From contig JBKHDI010000003.1 of NCBI GenBank assembly GCA_046541415.1, forward strand, positions 46,367 through 110,366: a DNA stretch of 64,000 nt, read 5' to 3'. This DNA is from CAZOVB01 sp046541415. Lineage in GTDB: Bacteria; Planctomycetota; Phycisphaerae; SM23-33. Position numbers and translations under genes: made by a program. The notes under the pieces were generated by a model that saw only the letters and a list, made by a program, of their open reading frames with translations, was not told the origin of the DNA and searched no databases. Each line of letters begins with the position of its first letter. Within the stretch, counting starts at the first letter, position 1. Shown one piece after another: positions 1 through 9,458 of the stretch.

Positions 1-734
1 ATCAGGATGACGTCCATCTCGCCCTGCAGCAGGAAACGCTCGGCGACACGGTCGAGGATCGTGGCCATCTCGTAGTAGCGTCGCACCCGCGAGACGTGGA
101 AGCCCTTCAGGGCCGAGATCAGGTGGATGGGGATGACCACGAAGTCCGTCAGTCCCGGCCCGGCCGAGAAGTGCAGCGCCATGACCTTGCGATTGTGGAT
201 CGGGACAGGCTGGCCGTTCTCGTCGGTCTGGTTGAACTGGCGGGCGAACTCCTGCCAGCCTGGCGGGTTGCGGTCGACCTGCAGTTCGATCCGCTCTAGC
301 AGTGTGACGCGGTCGGCGTCCCAGGCGATGCCGGTCGCCTGGCCCGGGGTCTTGTTCGGCGGGAAAATCAGGTGTTTCCAGCGTCCTGGCAGCATGTCCA
401 GCACGGTCTGGATGCTCTGGCCGTCGGGCTCTGGGTCGGCCCGGAGTTCCTGCATTGCCAGAACCGACACGCCGGAGTCCTGGATGTACCGGGCCATCGC
501 CCGGACGTCCTTTTCCGTTTCGGGTCGATTCCGCTCCTCCGGCGTGCCGAACCAGTAGAGGTTCCACGAGCCGATTCGCATGGTCTGGGCCGGATCGTTT
601 CCCAGCGTCTCCGTCAGGCGGTCGCTGTGAGTCTCCGGCTCATAGGCCAGCGGACGATATTCTTTGGCACAGCCCGCGAGCAGACCGCTGGCCACCGCCA
701 GCAGCAACAGCTTGTCAGGAAGGAATTTGCGCAT
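1..734 (-). CDS. Endonuclease/exonuclease/phosphatase-fold lipoprotein (3' end outside window)
   Basis: The frame reads leftward from an ATG at 734 and runs off the window edge, so about 244 residues are visible. The N-terminus is a short basic, hydrophobic signal ending in LLAGC, a good lipobox, so the protein is probably membrane-anchored by a lipid on Cys22. The body starts with RIGSWNLYWFG and continues with AMQEL, which are the first two metal-binding motifs (Asn and Glu) of the endonuclease/exonuclease/phosphatase superfamily. The expected later GD-N and SDH motifs lie beyond the edge. The family includes nucleases and phosphodiesterases, so the substrate cannot be named. Upstream, 735-870 separates it from the next minus-strand gene and holds nothing I can identify. 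Confidence 0.8.
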   Translation of the reverse strand, partial: MRKFLPDKLLLLAVASGLLAGCAKEYRPLAYEPETHSDRLTETLGNDPAQTMRIGSWNLYWFGTPEERNRPETEKDVRAMARYIQDSGVSVLAMQELRADPEPDGQSIQTVLDMLPGRWKHLIFPPNKTPGQATGIAWDADRVTLLERIELQVDRNPPGWQEFARQFNQTDENGQPVPIHNRKVMALHFSAGPGLTDFVVIPIHLISALKGFHVSRVRRYYEMATILDRVAERFLLQGEMDVIL

Positions 735-870
735 GGTTCCTCCGGGTCTTCAGCGCAGCCGGGGCATCTGCGGCGCATGGGCCGGCGCGGGCGACCCCCG
801 CCGGCTGCGATGCCGGGGGCCGGTCCCGGTATTCTATCGGCAAGGCAGGTGGTCGCCCGGGTGCGGGGAA

Positions 871-2970
871 CTACTTCTCGAAGTCCTTGAGGCGGTTGGG
901 GTGGACGAATCGGCCTCGGGTGGCGGCGAGGAACTCATCCACGCGGCGCCGGGCACCGGGCTCCTGCATCAGGCCCTGGAGGTCGCTTTCGGCCTGTGTG
1001 GTGACATCGGGCTTTTCCGCTGCCCGGGCGCAGTGGGCCAGCAGCCTCAAGGCGCGTGGGTCGGCGGGGGCAGCCTTGGCGAGTTTCTCCGCTGCGGCCA
1101 GGGCCCGGGCCGGTGCGGTATCCGCCAGCAGCCAGGCGTGCAGCAGGTAAGCCTCGAAGTGCTTGGGGTTGGCCTCCAGCAAGGCAGCCAACTGCCTGCG
1201 CGCTGCGGCGGGGTTCTCGGCAGCAATATCGAGTATCGCCAGGTAGTACCGGGCAGGCGGATAGGGCTGATCGGCCCGGACCGCACGCTGCATAGCTGCC
1301 TTGGCCTGCTCGGGCTTGTCCTGTTCCAGCCGCGTCATGCCCAACAGGTGCCATCCCTCCCCCACGCCCTCGTTGGCGGAGGTAAAGGCCTCCAGCGTCT
1401 CGGCGGCCCGTTCCAGTCGTCCCTTGCGGTAGTGGATGCGGCCGGCCCCGAGCGAGTCCTTGCCATACTTGCGTAAGGCATGTTCGATGGTGCGGCCGTA
1501 GTCCATCTGGTCGCCGATGCGTTCTGCCCCGACGGCCGAGTCGAGGTCCGAGACGGCCACGATCCGCTCATGGGCAGAGGTGTCGGCCGGTATTTCCAGC
1601 GGCAGCTTCTGGTGCAGCAGGACGTTTCCCTTGGCGTCAGTCAGTTCAACCGTTCCGGACTTCGCCCCAGCCGGCAGGGAGAACCGCGCGGGGCTTCTCG
1701 GCCCGACCGGCTGATCCTTGCCCAGGGCTTTGCCATCCAGCCGCGCCTGCAGGGACTCGATCGGCCGGTAGGTCACGACCTCCAGAACGGGGTCCTGGCC
1801 GCCGAAGTCGGCATGAATGGCGGCCTGATCGTTGGCGAAATCGACCTTGCCGATCCCCCGGACCATGGTGTAGGTGTGGGAGAACTCGTAGCTCTCCCCC
1901 GGGCCGATCCACCGTTCGACGCCTTCCATGACATTGTCGATCCCGCCCCAGAGCTCGCAGAAGTTGTACATGTGACTGCTCGTGCTGCCCGCCTTGAACC
2001 GCCCCTCTCCGCGGTAGTACTGCTTGGCCCCCGAAGCGGTGGCCGGGTCCCACAGGCGCAGGCGGTTGACCCGGACCTGCGGATACCACAGCCCGGCGAA
2101 TCCAAAGGGCATTTCCAGGGCGAACAGGGAGTTGTGATCGTCGGTGTGCTTGCGGATCAGGTTGTTCTCGTTTGTGTAGGGGCGAATGTTCAACGCCCGA
2201 TGGCCGGAGACGTACGCCGCCGGATAGATCCACTCGGTTTGTGTGGGTTTCGGCGGTTTCGCGTCGGACTGGACCACCCCGTCGGCTGTGTGATTGCGGG
2301 GGAAGAAGGCGTCGGTCCAAAGTCTTAGCCCCTGGCGATAGGGCGAGGGGTTGGTGATGCGGTAGGTGATGGTAAACGCGCTGGAATCCGGCTGGAGCGT
2401 GACGTGCTGGCCCAGCAGCAGGTTGGTAAAGGCCCCGAACATCGCGCCCTGCCAGGGCGCGTCGTGACGGCTGAACTCCATCCACATCGCCGCGGTGACC
2501 GCGCCGTCGTCGTGACGGACGATCCGCAGCCCGGCCGGCTGACCCACCGTCCGGATGCAGTGTTCGCGCCAGGGGAAGTTCGCCTTCACACCGGATTCCC
2601 AGTAAGGCACCCAGTTCTTGGCCTTGCCCTCACGGAAGAAGATGTCCTCGCCGGTGGGCTTGTAGACGGCCCCGCCGATCACGCCGCCGGCCTCAGGGAG
2701 GATCTCCACGGCCAGGAACTCATTTTCCAGCACGACCTGGCCGAAGGTCTTCTCGCCGTCGCGCCGTTTGGTGTCGTTCTGCGGCCAGATCGCCCCGTTG
2801 GCCCGGGGGCGGATCTTGTAAATCGGCTCGCTGGTATACCACGGGAGGGTGATTTGACCGTTACGGACCTTGACTTCGGGGGTCACGGGTTCAGCCGGGT
2901 CGGCCGAGCAGAGGCCGGCGGCACCAAGTGTCCCCAGCAGGGACAGCAGCACGATCGAATCACATTTCAT
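871..2970 (-). CDS. Secreted DUF5107 protein with C-terminal TPR repeats
   Basis: This 699-residue protein starts at the ATG at 2970, because the residues that follow form a signal peptide (a hydrophobic stretch ending near a Ser-Ala-Asp cleavage region). An upstream in-frame start at 3018 would add 16 non-signal residues. Residues of about 70-400 have the DUF5107 pattern (a carbohydrate-associated beta-sandwich fold rich in Trp, with segments such as LENEFLAVEILPEAGG). The last 200 or so residues are helical Ala/Leu-rich repeats like TPRs. Proteins of this type are common in polysaccharide-degrading Bacteroidetes and Planctomycetes. A role in glycan binding or processing outside the cytoplasm is inference. 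The gene is divergent from bamA. Confidence 0.7.
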   Translation of the reverse strand: MKCDSIVLLSLLGTLGAAGLCSADPAEPVTPEVKVRNGQITLPWYTSEPIYKIRPRANGAIWPQNDTKRRDGEKTFGQVVLENEFLAVEILPEAGGVIGGAVYKPTGEDIFFREGKAKNWVPYWESGVKANFPWREHCIRTVGQPAGLRIVRHDDGAVTAAMWMEFSRHDAPWQGAMFGAFTNLLLGQHVTLQPDSSAFTITYRITNPSPYRQGLRLWTDAFFPRNHTADGVVQSDAKPPKPTQTEWIYPAAYVSGHRALNIRPYTNENNLIRKHTDDHNSLFALEMPFGFAGLWYPQVRVNRLRLWDPATASGAKQYYRGEGRFKAGSTSSHMYNFCELWGGIDNVMEGVERWIGPGESYEFSHTYTMVRGIGKVDFANDQAAIHADFGGQDPVLEVVTYRPIESLQARLDGKALGKDQPVGPRSPARFSLPAGAKSGTVELTDAKGNVLLHQKLPLEIPADTSAHERIVAVSDLDSAVGAERIGDQMDYGRTIEHALRKYGKDSLGAGRIHYRKGRLERAAETLEAFTSANEGVGEGWHLLGMTRLEQDKPEQAKAAMQRAVRADQPYPPARYYLAILDIAAENPAAARRQLAALLEANPKHFEAYLLHAWLLADTAPARALAAAEKLAKAAPADPRALRLLAHCARAAEKPDVTTQAESDLQGLMQEPGARRRVDEFLAATRGRFVHPNRLKDFEK

Positions 2971-3176
2971 GGCAAGATCAATCCAGGTTGAGGTGTCGGT
3001 TCTGAGGGGCCCGAGCAACGGCGACGGGCCTGGCAGACAGTTCTTGTTGAAACGCCCCAGCCTGCCGAAGGTTTCTTTCCGGATCTTCCGCCGACGAGGG
3101 TACCGGCGGGTCCTGATCTTGACGATTTGTGCGTAGAACAGGGCGGTTGGCGGGTCTGGCGGCGGCCAGAACCTGT

Positions 3177-3205
3177 TTGACTTTGCTGGTGGGTTTCAGT
3201 ATCGT
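3177..3205 (+). promoter_or_regulatory. Predicted sigma70-type promoter of the bamA-lpx operon
   Basis: TTGACT at 3177-3182 (5 of 6 to the -35 consensus) is followed after exactly 17 nt by TATCGT at 3200-3205 (4 of 6 to the -10 consensus). It points toward bamA, 75 nt upstream of the GTG start. It is the best match I found in the 310-nt divergent spacer 2971-3280, which otherwise shows no gene. Confidence 0.5.
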
Positions 3206-3280
3206 CCCGACAGCGCGTATTGCTGCGCGCCCACCGCGGCCTGTGCGTTCCCCCAGGCCGGCTTGCAAGACGGAGTCCGC

Positions 3281-5635
3281 GTGAAGCAACTACAACAGAT
3301 TTCGGCATTGTCGCTGGGGCTGATGGTCCTGGCCGGGCTGTCGGTATCGGCCCGGGCCCAGCAGGGCCAGGAGCCCAGCGTGGTCATCGAGGTCCGGATC
3401 GAGGGCAACGAGATCCGCAGCGACGAATCGATTCTGGCGACGATCAAGACCCGTGCCGGCCAAGAGTTCAACGAGCAGATCATCCAGGGCGACGAACGGC
3501 GCCTCCTGCAGACCCGCCGGTACTCCTCGGTCCAGGCGACGAAGATCCAGACCGACCGCGGCGTGATCGTTACCTTCCGCGTCCAAGAGAGGCCGGTGAC
3601 CGAGTCGATCTCCTTCGTCGGGAACAAGTCGATTTCCGACAAGGATTTGCGATCCGAGCTGCCCTTCGGGCCCGGCGACCCGATGTATTTGGCCCTGCTG
3701 CGGAGCGGGCGGGAAGCCATCGAGACCAAATACCGCCAGGAGGGGTTCGCCAAGGCAACGGTCGAGCTGGATCAGACCGCCGCCCTGCTGCAGAAGCAGG
3801 CGATCTACAGGATTACCGAAGGGCCCCGGATCCGCATCCGCAAGATCTCCTTCGAGGGCAATGAGTTCTTCAGCACCATCCGCCTGCGGTTCCACGTGCG
3901 GACCAACGCGCGGTTCTGGCCGTTCATTCCCGGCTACCTGAACATAGAGAAGGTCGAGCAGGATGTCGCCTCGCTCCGCAAGCTATACATCGACGAGGGC
4001 TTCCTGGAAGCCCAGGTCGACTACCTGCTCAAATCGACCCCCGACCAGGAAGACCAGCACCTGACGTTCGTGATCAACGAGGGCCCGCGGTTCCTGGTCA
4101 ACCAGATCCGCTTCGAGGGCAACACGCTGTTTTCGGACAAAGAGCTGGCCGGGCGGATGAAGCTGGCCCGCGGCGAATACGTCGTCGCCGAGGACCTCCA
4201 GCGCGACATCCGCGTGCTCGGCGAGACCTACGGCGAGTTGGGATACATCCAGTCCGACGTCAACCACCGCTTCGAGTACCTGCCCCCCAACACCGAGCTG
4301 CCCGACTGGGCGGCCAAGCAGGCCGACGACGACCTCGAGATCGCCCTGGTCAACCTGGTCTTCGACGTGCGGGAATCCGACCGCTACGACGTGGGGCAGG
4401 TGGTCATCCGGGGCAACGACCTGACGCAGGACCGGGTGATCCGCCGACACGTGACGATGTACCCCGGCCAGCGGTTCAACACCAGCGCCATGCAGGAATC
4501 GCAACGGCGCCTGCGGGAGACGACGCTGTTCGAGACGGTCGAGATCAAGCCGATCGGGCAGGACGAGTCGGTCCGCGACGTGCTGGTCGAGATCACCGAG
4601 GGCAGGACGGCGAATTTCATCATCGGCATCGCCGCGGACAGCTCCAACGGCATATTCGGAGATATCTCCTTTACACAGCGAAACTTCGACCTTCTGGGCT
4701 GGCCCGGACCGGGCCGGGAATTCTGGAAAGGACGGGCATTCAAGGGCGCAGGTCAGCGCCTGCGCCTCTCCGCCCAGCCGGGTACCACGCTCAGCCGATT
4801 CTACATCGACTGGTTCGAGCCGGCCCTGTTCGATCAGCCCTACGCCCTGTCGGTCAACGGCTACTACTACACCCGCGAGCAGGAATCATACGACATCACC
4901 CGCCTGGGCATCGTCACGTCGCTGGGCCATCGATTCAAGAACCGCTGGTACGGCGAGGTGGCCGCCAAGGTCGAATGGGCCGAGATGGACGACCTGGACA
5001 GCGACGCACCGATCGAGGTCGTCGACGACCAGGGCGACCACTTCATGCCCTCGGTCAAGGGTACGCTTGTCCGGGACCGCACCGACAGCCGCTGGCTGCC
5101 CAGCATGGGCGACCGCTTCGAGTTCAGCTACGAGCAGTTCGTCGGCGACTACGCCTTCGGGCGCTTCGACGCCAGCTACCGGATCTTCCGGACGTTGTAC
5201 GTCAACGCCGCCGAGGAAAAGCACATCCTGGCCGGCAAGATCGGCGTCGGGCAGGTCGTCGGCGATGCGCCGGTCTTCGAGAGCTACTACGCCGGGGGCC
5301 TCGGCTCGCTGCGCGGGTTCCAGTACCGGGGCGTTTCGCCTCGCGGGACCAACAGCGACGACCCGATCGGCGGCGACAGCCTGTTCCTGCTGGGCGCCGA
5401 GTACAGCTATCCCATCGTGGGCGACACGCTCCGCGGCGTGCTGTTCATCGATTCCGGCACGGTCGAAGACAGCCTCTCGCTGAGCGATTACCGCGTCAGC
5501 GCAGGGTTCGGCTTCCGCTGGACCGTGCCGCTGTTCGGGCCCGTGCCGATCAGCCTGGACTTCGGCTTCCCGATCAGCAAAGAAGATGAAGACGACACGC
5601 AGGTGTTCAGTTTCTCGCTGGGCTGGCGATTCTGA
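3281..5635 (+). CDS. bamA: Outer membrane protein assembly factor BamA
   Basis: BamA inserts beta-barrel proteins into the outer membrane. I chose the GTG at 3281 because GGAG sits 5 nt before it; a TTG at 3263 would add six residues. The resulting 784 residues match the usual length. A signal peptide ends near ARAQQG. Successive POTRA-like repeats follow (several EGN or GNK turns, e.g. SFVGNKSIS, SFEGNEFF, RFEGNTLF, VIRGNDLT). The C-terminal 350 residues form the Omp85 barrel, with GGLGSLRGFQYRG carrying the conserved RGF of loop 6 and a terminal aromatic-rich strand ending in WRF. It is the first gene of an envelope operon, followed after 55 nt by ompH/skp. Confidence 0.95.
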   Translation: MKQLQQISALSLGLMVLAGLSVSARAQQGQEPSVVIEVRIEGNEIRSDESILATIKTRAGQEFNEQIIQGDERRLLQTRRYSSVQATKIQTDRGVIVTFRVQERPVTESISFVGNKSISDKDLRSELPFGPGDPMYLALLRSGREAIETKYRQEGFAKATVELDQTAALLQKQAIYRITEGPRIRIRKISFEGNEFFSTIRLRFHVRTNARFWPFIPGYLNIEKVEQDVASLRKLYIDEGFLEAQVDYLLKSTPDQEDQHLTFVINEGPRFLVNQIRFEGNTLFSDKELAGRMKLARGEYVVAEDLQRDIRVLGETYGELGYIQSDVNHRFEYLPPNTELPDWAAKQADDDLEIALVNLVFDVRESDRYDVGQVVIRGNDLTQDRVIRRHVTMYPGQRFNTSAMQESQRRLRETTLFETVEIKPIGQDESVRDVLVEITEGRTANFIIGIAADSSNGIFGDISFTQRNFDLLGWPGPGREFWKGRAFKGAGQRLRLSAQPGTTLSRFYIDWFEPALFDQPYALSVNGYYYTREQESYDITRLGIVTSLGHRFKNRWYGEVAAKVEWAEMDDLDSDAPIEVVDDQGDHFMPSVKGTLVRDRTDSRWLPSMGDRFEFSYEQFVGDYAFGRFDASYRIFRTLYVNAAEEKHILAGKIGVGQVVGDAPVFESYYAGGLGSLRGFQYRGVSPRGTNSDDPIGGDSLFLLGAEYSYPIVGDTLRGVLFIDSGTVEDSLSLSDYRVSAGFGFRWTVPLFGPVPISLDFGFPISKEDEDDTQVFSFSLGWRF

Positions 5636-5690
5636 GAATCCGCCGACCCGCAGCGACGCCTGCAGCATTCCAACAACTGAGGTAACAAAG

Positions 5691-6308
5691 ATGAAGACGA
5701 CCCATTTGTACTGGCTGGCCATCTGCGCCTTGACGACCACCGCGGTGATCTTCTCGACGGGCTTGGCCCAGCAGGGCCCTGCCGCCGGCTCGGCCGGGGC
5801 CGATGTCGTGGCCGTCTGCGACGTGGTCCTGCTGTTCAAGGAATATGACAAGGCCGAGAACCAGCTGGCCGACCTGAAGAAACGCCAACGCGAAATCGAG
5901 CAGGAGAAGACCCGCCGCGAGGGCGACGTCCGCCGGATCGAAGAGTTCATGCGCAATCTCGAACCCGGCACCGAAGGCTACGAGGAACAGTACGAGCTGC
6001 TCCAGAACGAGCGGATCAAGCTGGAGCTGTTCGTTCGCTCTGCCACGGGCAAGGCGATGCGGGAACACCAGACGGCCACCCGCGACATTTACAACGAGAT
6101 CCTCGATGCAATCGAGACCATCGCCAAGTCCAAGGGCGCCTCGATCGTGATGTTCTCCTCGGGGCCCGAGGGCCTGCAGGAAGGCACGCCCCAGGAGATG
6201 CTCATGCAGATCCAGAACAAGCGCATCCTCTACGCCGCGCCCGGCAGCGACCTGACCACGGAAGTGCTGACGCTGCTGAACCGTCAGTACAAGGCACAGG
6301 GCAACTGA
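5691..6308 (+). CDS. OmpH/Skp-family periplasmic chaperone
   Basis: Skp-like chaperones hold unfolded outer-membrane proteins on their way to BamA. The 205-residue product starts at ATG 5691, preceded by GAGG in a sensible position and followed by a signal peptide ending near GLAQQ. The frame is open further upstream, but that part overlaps bamA. After a short beta segment (VVAVCDVVLLFKEY) comes a long charged coiled-coil region of about residues 50-130, rich in Glu, Lys, Arg and Gln, and then a return strand (ASIVMFSSG), the usual OmpH layout. It lies between bamA and lpxD, which is the classical order in many Gram-negative bacteria. Confidence 0.88.
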   Translation: MKTTHLYWLAICALTTTAVIFSTGLAQQGPAAGSAGADVVAVCDVVLLFKEYDKAENQLADLKKRQREIEQEKTRREGDVRRIEEFMRNLEPGTEGYEEQYELLQNERIKLELFVRSATGKAMREHQTATRDIYNEILDAIETIAKSKGASIVMFSSGPEGLQEGTPQEMLMQIQNKRILYAAPGSDLTTEVLTLLNRQYKAQGN

Positions 6309-6348
6309 CCGGACCCGCAGCCCAGGCCCGACGGACCGGGCGGATGAC

Positions 6349-7392
6349 ATGAAACCTACCCGCTATACCACCCAGCAGATCGCAGACGCTATCGGCGCCC
6401 GCTGCGAAGGACCCGGCGAGGTGGAGATCTCCGGCCCGGCCGCGATTGACGCCGCCGGGCCCGGGCAGATCACCTTCGCCGCCGACAGCCGCCGAGCCGC
6501 GGGTCTGGCTGCATCCAAAGCCTCGGCCGCCATCGTCGCCGACGCGCCCGAATCCGCCCCGATGGTCCTGCTCCGCGTCGACGACGTCGAGGCAGCCTGG
6601 TCGAACCTGCTGGGCCTGTTCGCCCCCGAGCTGGCAGAACCGGCGGAGGGGATCGACCCCACCGCCCGCGTCGACGCTTCGGCCAAGATCGACCCGGCCG
6701 CGGCGATCGGGCAGAATGTGGTCATCGGACCCGGCGCGGTCGTCGCAGCCGGGGCGGTAATCGGCCCCAACTGCGTGCTGGAGCAGGATGCCATCATCGG
6801 CGCCGCGACTCGCCTGCATGCCGGCGTGGTCGTCCGCCACCGCTGCACGATCGGCGCAGGCTGCACGATCGGCCCCAACTGCGTCATCGGCCACGAGGGC
6901 TTCGGGTATTTCTTCCGCGACGGGGCCCACCAGCTGGTCCCGCACGTCGGCAACGTGGTGATCGAGGACAGCGTCGAGTTGGGCGCCTGCGTCTGCGTCG
7001 ACCGCGCCAAGTTCGGTTCCACCCGAGTCGGGGCAGGGACAAAGGTCGACAATCTCGTCCAGATCGCCCACAATGTGCAGATCGGCGCAGGATGCCTCCT
7101 TGTCGGCCAGTGCGGCATTGCCGGCTCGGCCAGGCTGGGCGATTATGTGATCATCGGCGGATCGGCCGGGGTGCGGGACCACGTCCAGCTCGGCGACCAG
7201 GCCCGCCTGGCGGCCTACTCGGCCGCGGCTGGGGACATCCCCGCCGGCCAGACCTTCGCCGGCACGCCCGCCGCGGAGGCCAAGGAAGCCTTCCGCCAGG
7301 TCATGGCGCTGGCGAAACTGCCCGACCTGCTCAAGCAGGTCAAGAAACTGGAATCCAGGGTGAAGGCTCTTGAGTCACCAGAAGACGATTAA
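6349..7392 (+). CDS. lpxD: UDP-3-O-acylglucosamine N-acyltransferase LpxD
   Basis: LpxD adds the N-linked hydroxyacyl chain in the third step of lipid A synthesis, using acyl-ACP in the cytoplasm. The 347 residues match the family length. The N-terminal uridine-binding domain (about residues 1-100) is followed by a left-handed parallel beta helix of many I-G-x-x-x hexapeptides (about 105-310). The segment VIGHEGFGYFFRDGAHQLVPHVGNVVI matches the LpxD region that carries the catalytic His. A short helical C-terminus rich in Lys and Glu follows. The gene begins 40 nt after ompH, and its end overlaps the start of lpxC/fabZ by 23 nt. Confidence 0.93.
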   Translation: MKPTRYTTQQIADAIGARCEGPGEVEISGPAAIDAAGPGQITFAADSRRAAGLAASKASAAIVADAPESAPMVLLRVDDVEAAWSNLLGLFAPELAEPAEGIDPTARVDASAKIDPAAAIGQNVVIGPGAVVAAGAVIGPNCVLEQDAIIGAATRLHAGVVVRHRCTIGAGCTIGPNCVIGHEGFGYFFRDGAHQLVPHVGNVVIEDSVELGACVCVDRAKFGSTRVGAGTKVDNLVQIAHNVQIGAGCLLVGQCGIAGSARLGDYVIIGGSAGVRDHVQLGDQARLAAYSAAAGDIPAGQTFAGTPAAEAKEAFRQVMALAKLPDLLKQVKKLESRVKALESPEDD

Positions 7393-8680
7393 AAACCCGG
7401 TTACGATGCAGGCCCGAGGCCTGTTCAGCGGCGAGATCTGCCGGCTGACCATGAAGCCCGCCCCGGCGGGAACGGGCATCGTCTGGATCCGCAACGAGCC
7501 GACGGCCGCCGAGATTGCCACCGAAATCGGCAACCTCGCCAAGCGTGCGCGGCGGACGAGCCTGATGAACGGCCGGGCCAGTGTCGAGACGGTAGAGCAC
7601 GTCCTTTCCGCCGCTGCGGGCCTGGGCGTGGATAACCTCTACGTCGAGTTGACCGCCGACGAGACGCCGTCGACCGACGGCTCGTCCCTGCCCTTTGTCC
7701 AGGCGATCCAGAACGCCGGCATCGAAGAGCTGCCCGAAAAGAAGAACCCGCTGGTCATCACCGAGCCGATCACCATCAACGAGGGCGACAGCATGATCGC
7801 CGCCCTGCCGGGGCCCGACGATCGGCTGGATATCATGTTCGACCTGGACTACTCCAGCGTCTCGCGCTCGATCGGGCGACAGGTCTACCAGTTCAGCCTG
7901 GGCAAGGACGACTACGTCACGCAGATCGCCCCGGCCCGGACGTTCCTGCTCAAGGCCGAGGCCGATGAATTCGTCGCCAAGGGCATGGGCAAGCACCTCT
8001 CGACCGAACAGCTGCTGGTGATGGGCGATGACGGACCGATCGACAACCAACTGCGGTTCGAGAACGAACACGTCCGCCACAAGATCTGCGACGTCATCGG
8101 CGACCTGCAACTGCTCGGGCGCCCCCTGGCCGGGCGGGTGGTCGTCTACAAGGGAGGCCACAGCCTCAACCACGCCCTGGTCCGCAGGCTGCAGGAAGAG
8201 CAGGCCGCCCGCAAACAGGCCGACGCCATGGTCGGTGAACCGGTGATGGACATCCGGCGGATCATGCGCCTCCTGCCCCACCGCTACCCGTTCCTGATGG
8301 TCGACCGCATCGTCCGCGTCGACGGCGACAAGCAGGCAATCGGGATCAAAAACGTCACGATCAACGAACCCTTCTTCCAGGGCCATTACCCCAACATGCC
8401 CATCATGCCGGGGGTGATGATCCTCGAGGCCCTCGCCCAGCTGTCAGGTATTCTGTTAAGTCGTCGGCTGGAACATACCGGCAAGGTGGCCGTGCTGCTG
8501 AGCATGGACCGGGTCAAGATGCGTCGCCCCGTACGCCCGGGCGACCAACTGATCCTCCAGGCCGATGCCGTCCACGTCCGGACGCGCACCGGCCACTGCC
8601 GTTGCAAGGCCTTCGTCGGACAGGAAACCGCCGCCGAAGCCGAAATCAAGTTCATGCTCGTAGATTCCGAGCCGGTCTGA
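7370..8680 (+). CDS. lpxC/fabZ: LpxC-FabZ fusion: UDP-3-O-acyl-GlcNAc deacetylase / 3-hydroxyacyl-ACP dehydratase
   Basis: One 436-residue chain joins two enzymes. Residues 1-280 are LpxC, the zinc deacetylase that commits to lipid A synthesis: the zinc ligands are visible as His77 (TVEHVLSA), His237 and Asp241 (HKICD), with the GGH motif at His264. Residues 290-436 are FabZ: LLPHRYPFLMVDR, then the catalytic His339 in GHYPNMPIMPG and Glu353. The TTG at 7370 is preferred because the LpxC N-terminal strand (KTIKNPV) begins directly after it; the next ATG at 7406 would cut into that strand. The start lies inside lpxD, which suggests translational coupling. Such fusions are known in Bacteroidetes and Planctomycetes and would put competing uses of hydroxyacyl-ACP on one protein. 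Confidence 0.93.
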   Translation: MSHQKTIKNPVTMQARGLFSGEICRLTMKPAPAGTGIVWIRNEPTAAEIATEIGNLAKRARRTSLMNGRASVETVEHVLSAAAGLGVDNLYVELTADETPSTDGSSLPFVQAIQNAGIEELPEKKNPLVITEPITINEGDSMIAALPGPDDRLDIMFDLDYSSVSRSIGRQVYQFSLGKDDYVTQIAPARTFLLKAEADEFVAKGMGKHLSTEQLLVMGDDGPIDNQLRFENEHVRHKICDVIGDLQLLGRPLAGRVVVYKGGHSLNHALVRRLQEEQAARKQADAMVGEPVMDIRRIMRLLPHRYPFLMVDRIVRVDGDKQAIGIKNVTINEPFFQGHYPNMPIMPGVMILEALAQLSGILLSRRLEHTGKVAVLLSMDRVKMRRPVRPGDQLILQADAVHVRTRTGHCRCKAFVGQETAAEAEIKFMLVDSEPV

Positions 8681-8690
8681 AGGAACCCGG

Positions 8691-9458
8691 ATGCAAAAGC
8701 TCTCTTCCCAGTCCGAGATCGCCGATGGCGCGCAGATCGCCGAAGACGTCACCATCGGTCCGTTCTGTTACATAGGCCCCGAAGTGATCATCGAGGCCGG
8801 CTGCGCCATCGGCGCCAACGTTTCCATCGTCGGGCGAACCCGCCTGCAGGAAGGCGTGAAGGTCTCCCCCATGGCCGTGATCGGCACGACGCCGGAGGGC
8901 AACGAATCCGACGGACAGGTGCGCATCGGGGCCGAAAACGAGATCCGCGAGCACGTGACGGTCTACGCCGGTACCGACAGCCCAACCCAGCTGGGCAAGC
9001 GCAACCTGGTGATGATCGGCTGCCAGATCGGCGCCGGCGTGGTGATGGGCGACGAGAACATCCTGGCCAACTTCACGCAGGTCGGCGACGGCGCGTGCAT
9101 CGAAGACTACGTCCGCACCAGCGGGTTCACCTTCATCGAGCCGGCCGTGCGGGTCGGCGACTACACCTTCACCGCCGGCTACTCCGATATCGACCGCGAC
9201 GCGCCACCGTTTGCGATGGTCCAGGGCTGCCCGTTCCGCATCCGCGGCGTCAACAGCCACAACCTCAAACGGTGCGGCTTTACCGACGACGACATCCGCA
9301 CGCTGAAGTCCGCCTTCCGCGAGATCTTCAACGGCACGGGCCTGACAGCCGACAAGTCGGCGATCCAGCGCATCCTGGCCGAGCCGCAGGTCAATCCGCA
9401 CGTCCGACGCCTGATCGCCGCCGTCCAGCAGGGACGATGGGTCGGGGAGACCCGATGA
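8691..9458 (+). CDS. LpxA-like left-handed beta-helix protein lacking the catalytic histidine
   Basis: The 255-residue product aligns over its whole length with UDP-GlcNAc O-acyltransferase LpxA: hexapeptide beta helix (about 10-180), then the helical C-terminal domain with GVNSHNLKRCGF, the standard LpxA signature. Against E. coli LpxA as I recall it, IRESVTIHRGT corresponds to IREHVTVYAGT and NLLMINAHIAHDC to NLVMIGCQIGAGV. Catalytic His125 is therefore Ala115, and His122 is Gln112. The QDLKY motif is also absent, replaced by TPEGNESDG. It starts 10 nt after lpxC/fabZ and shares an ATGA with the next gene, which keeps those residues. It may be a non-catalytic subunit or have a different chemistry; this is inference. 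Confidence 0.8.
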   Translation: MQKLSSQSEIADGAQIAEDVTIGPFCYIGPEVIIEAGCAIGANVSIVGRTRLQEGVKVSPMAVIGTTPEGNESDGQVRIGAENEIREHVTVYAGTDSPTQLGKRNLVMIGCQIGAGVVMGDENILANFTQVGDGACIEDYVRTSGFTFIEPAVRVGDYTFTAGYSDIDRDAPPFAMVQGCPFRIRGVNSHNLKRCGFTDDDIRTLKSAFREIFNGTGLTADKSAIQRILAEPQVNPHVRRLIAAVQQGRWVGETR

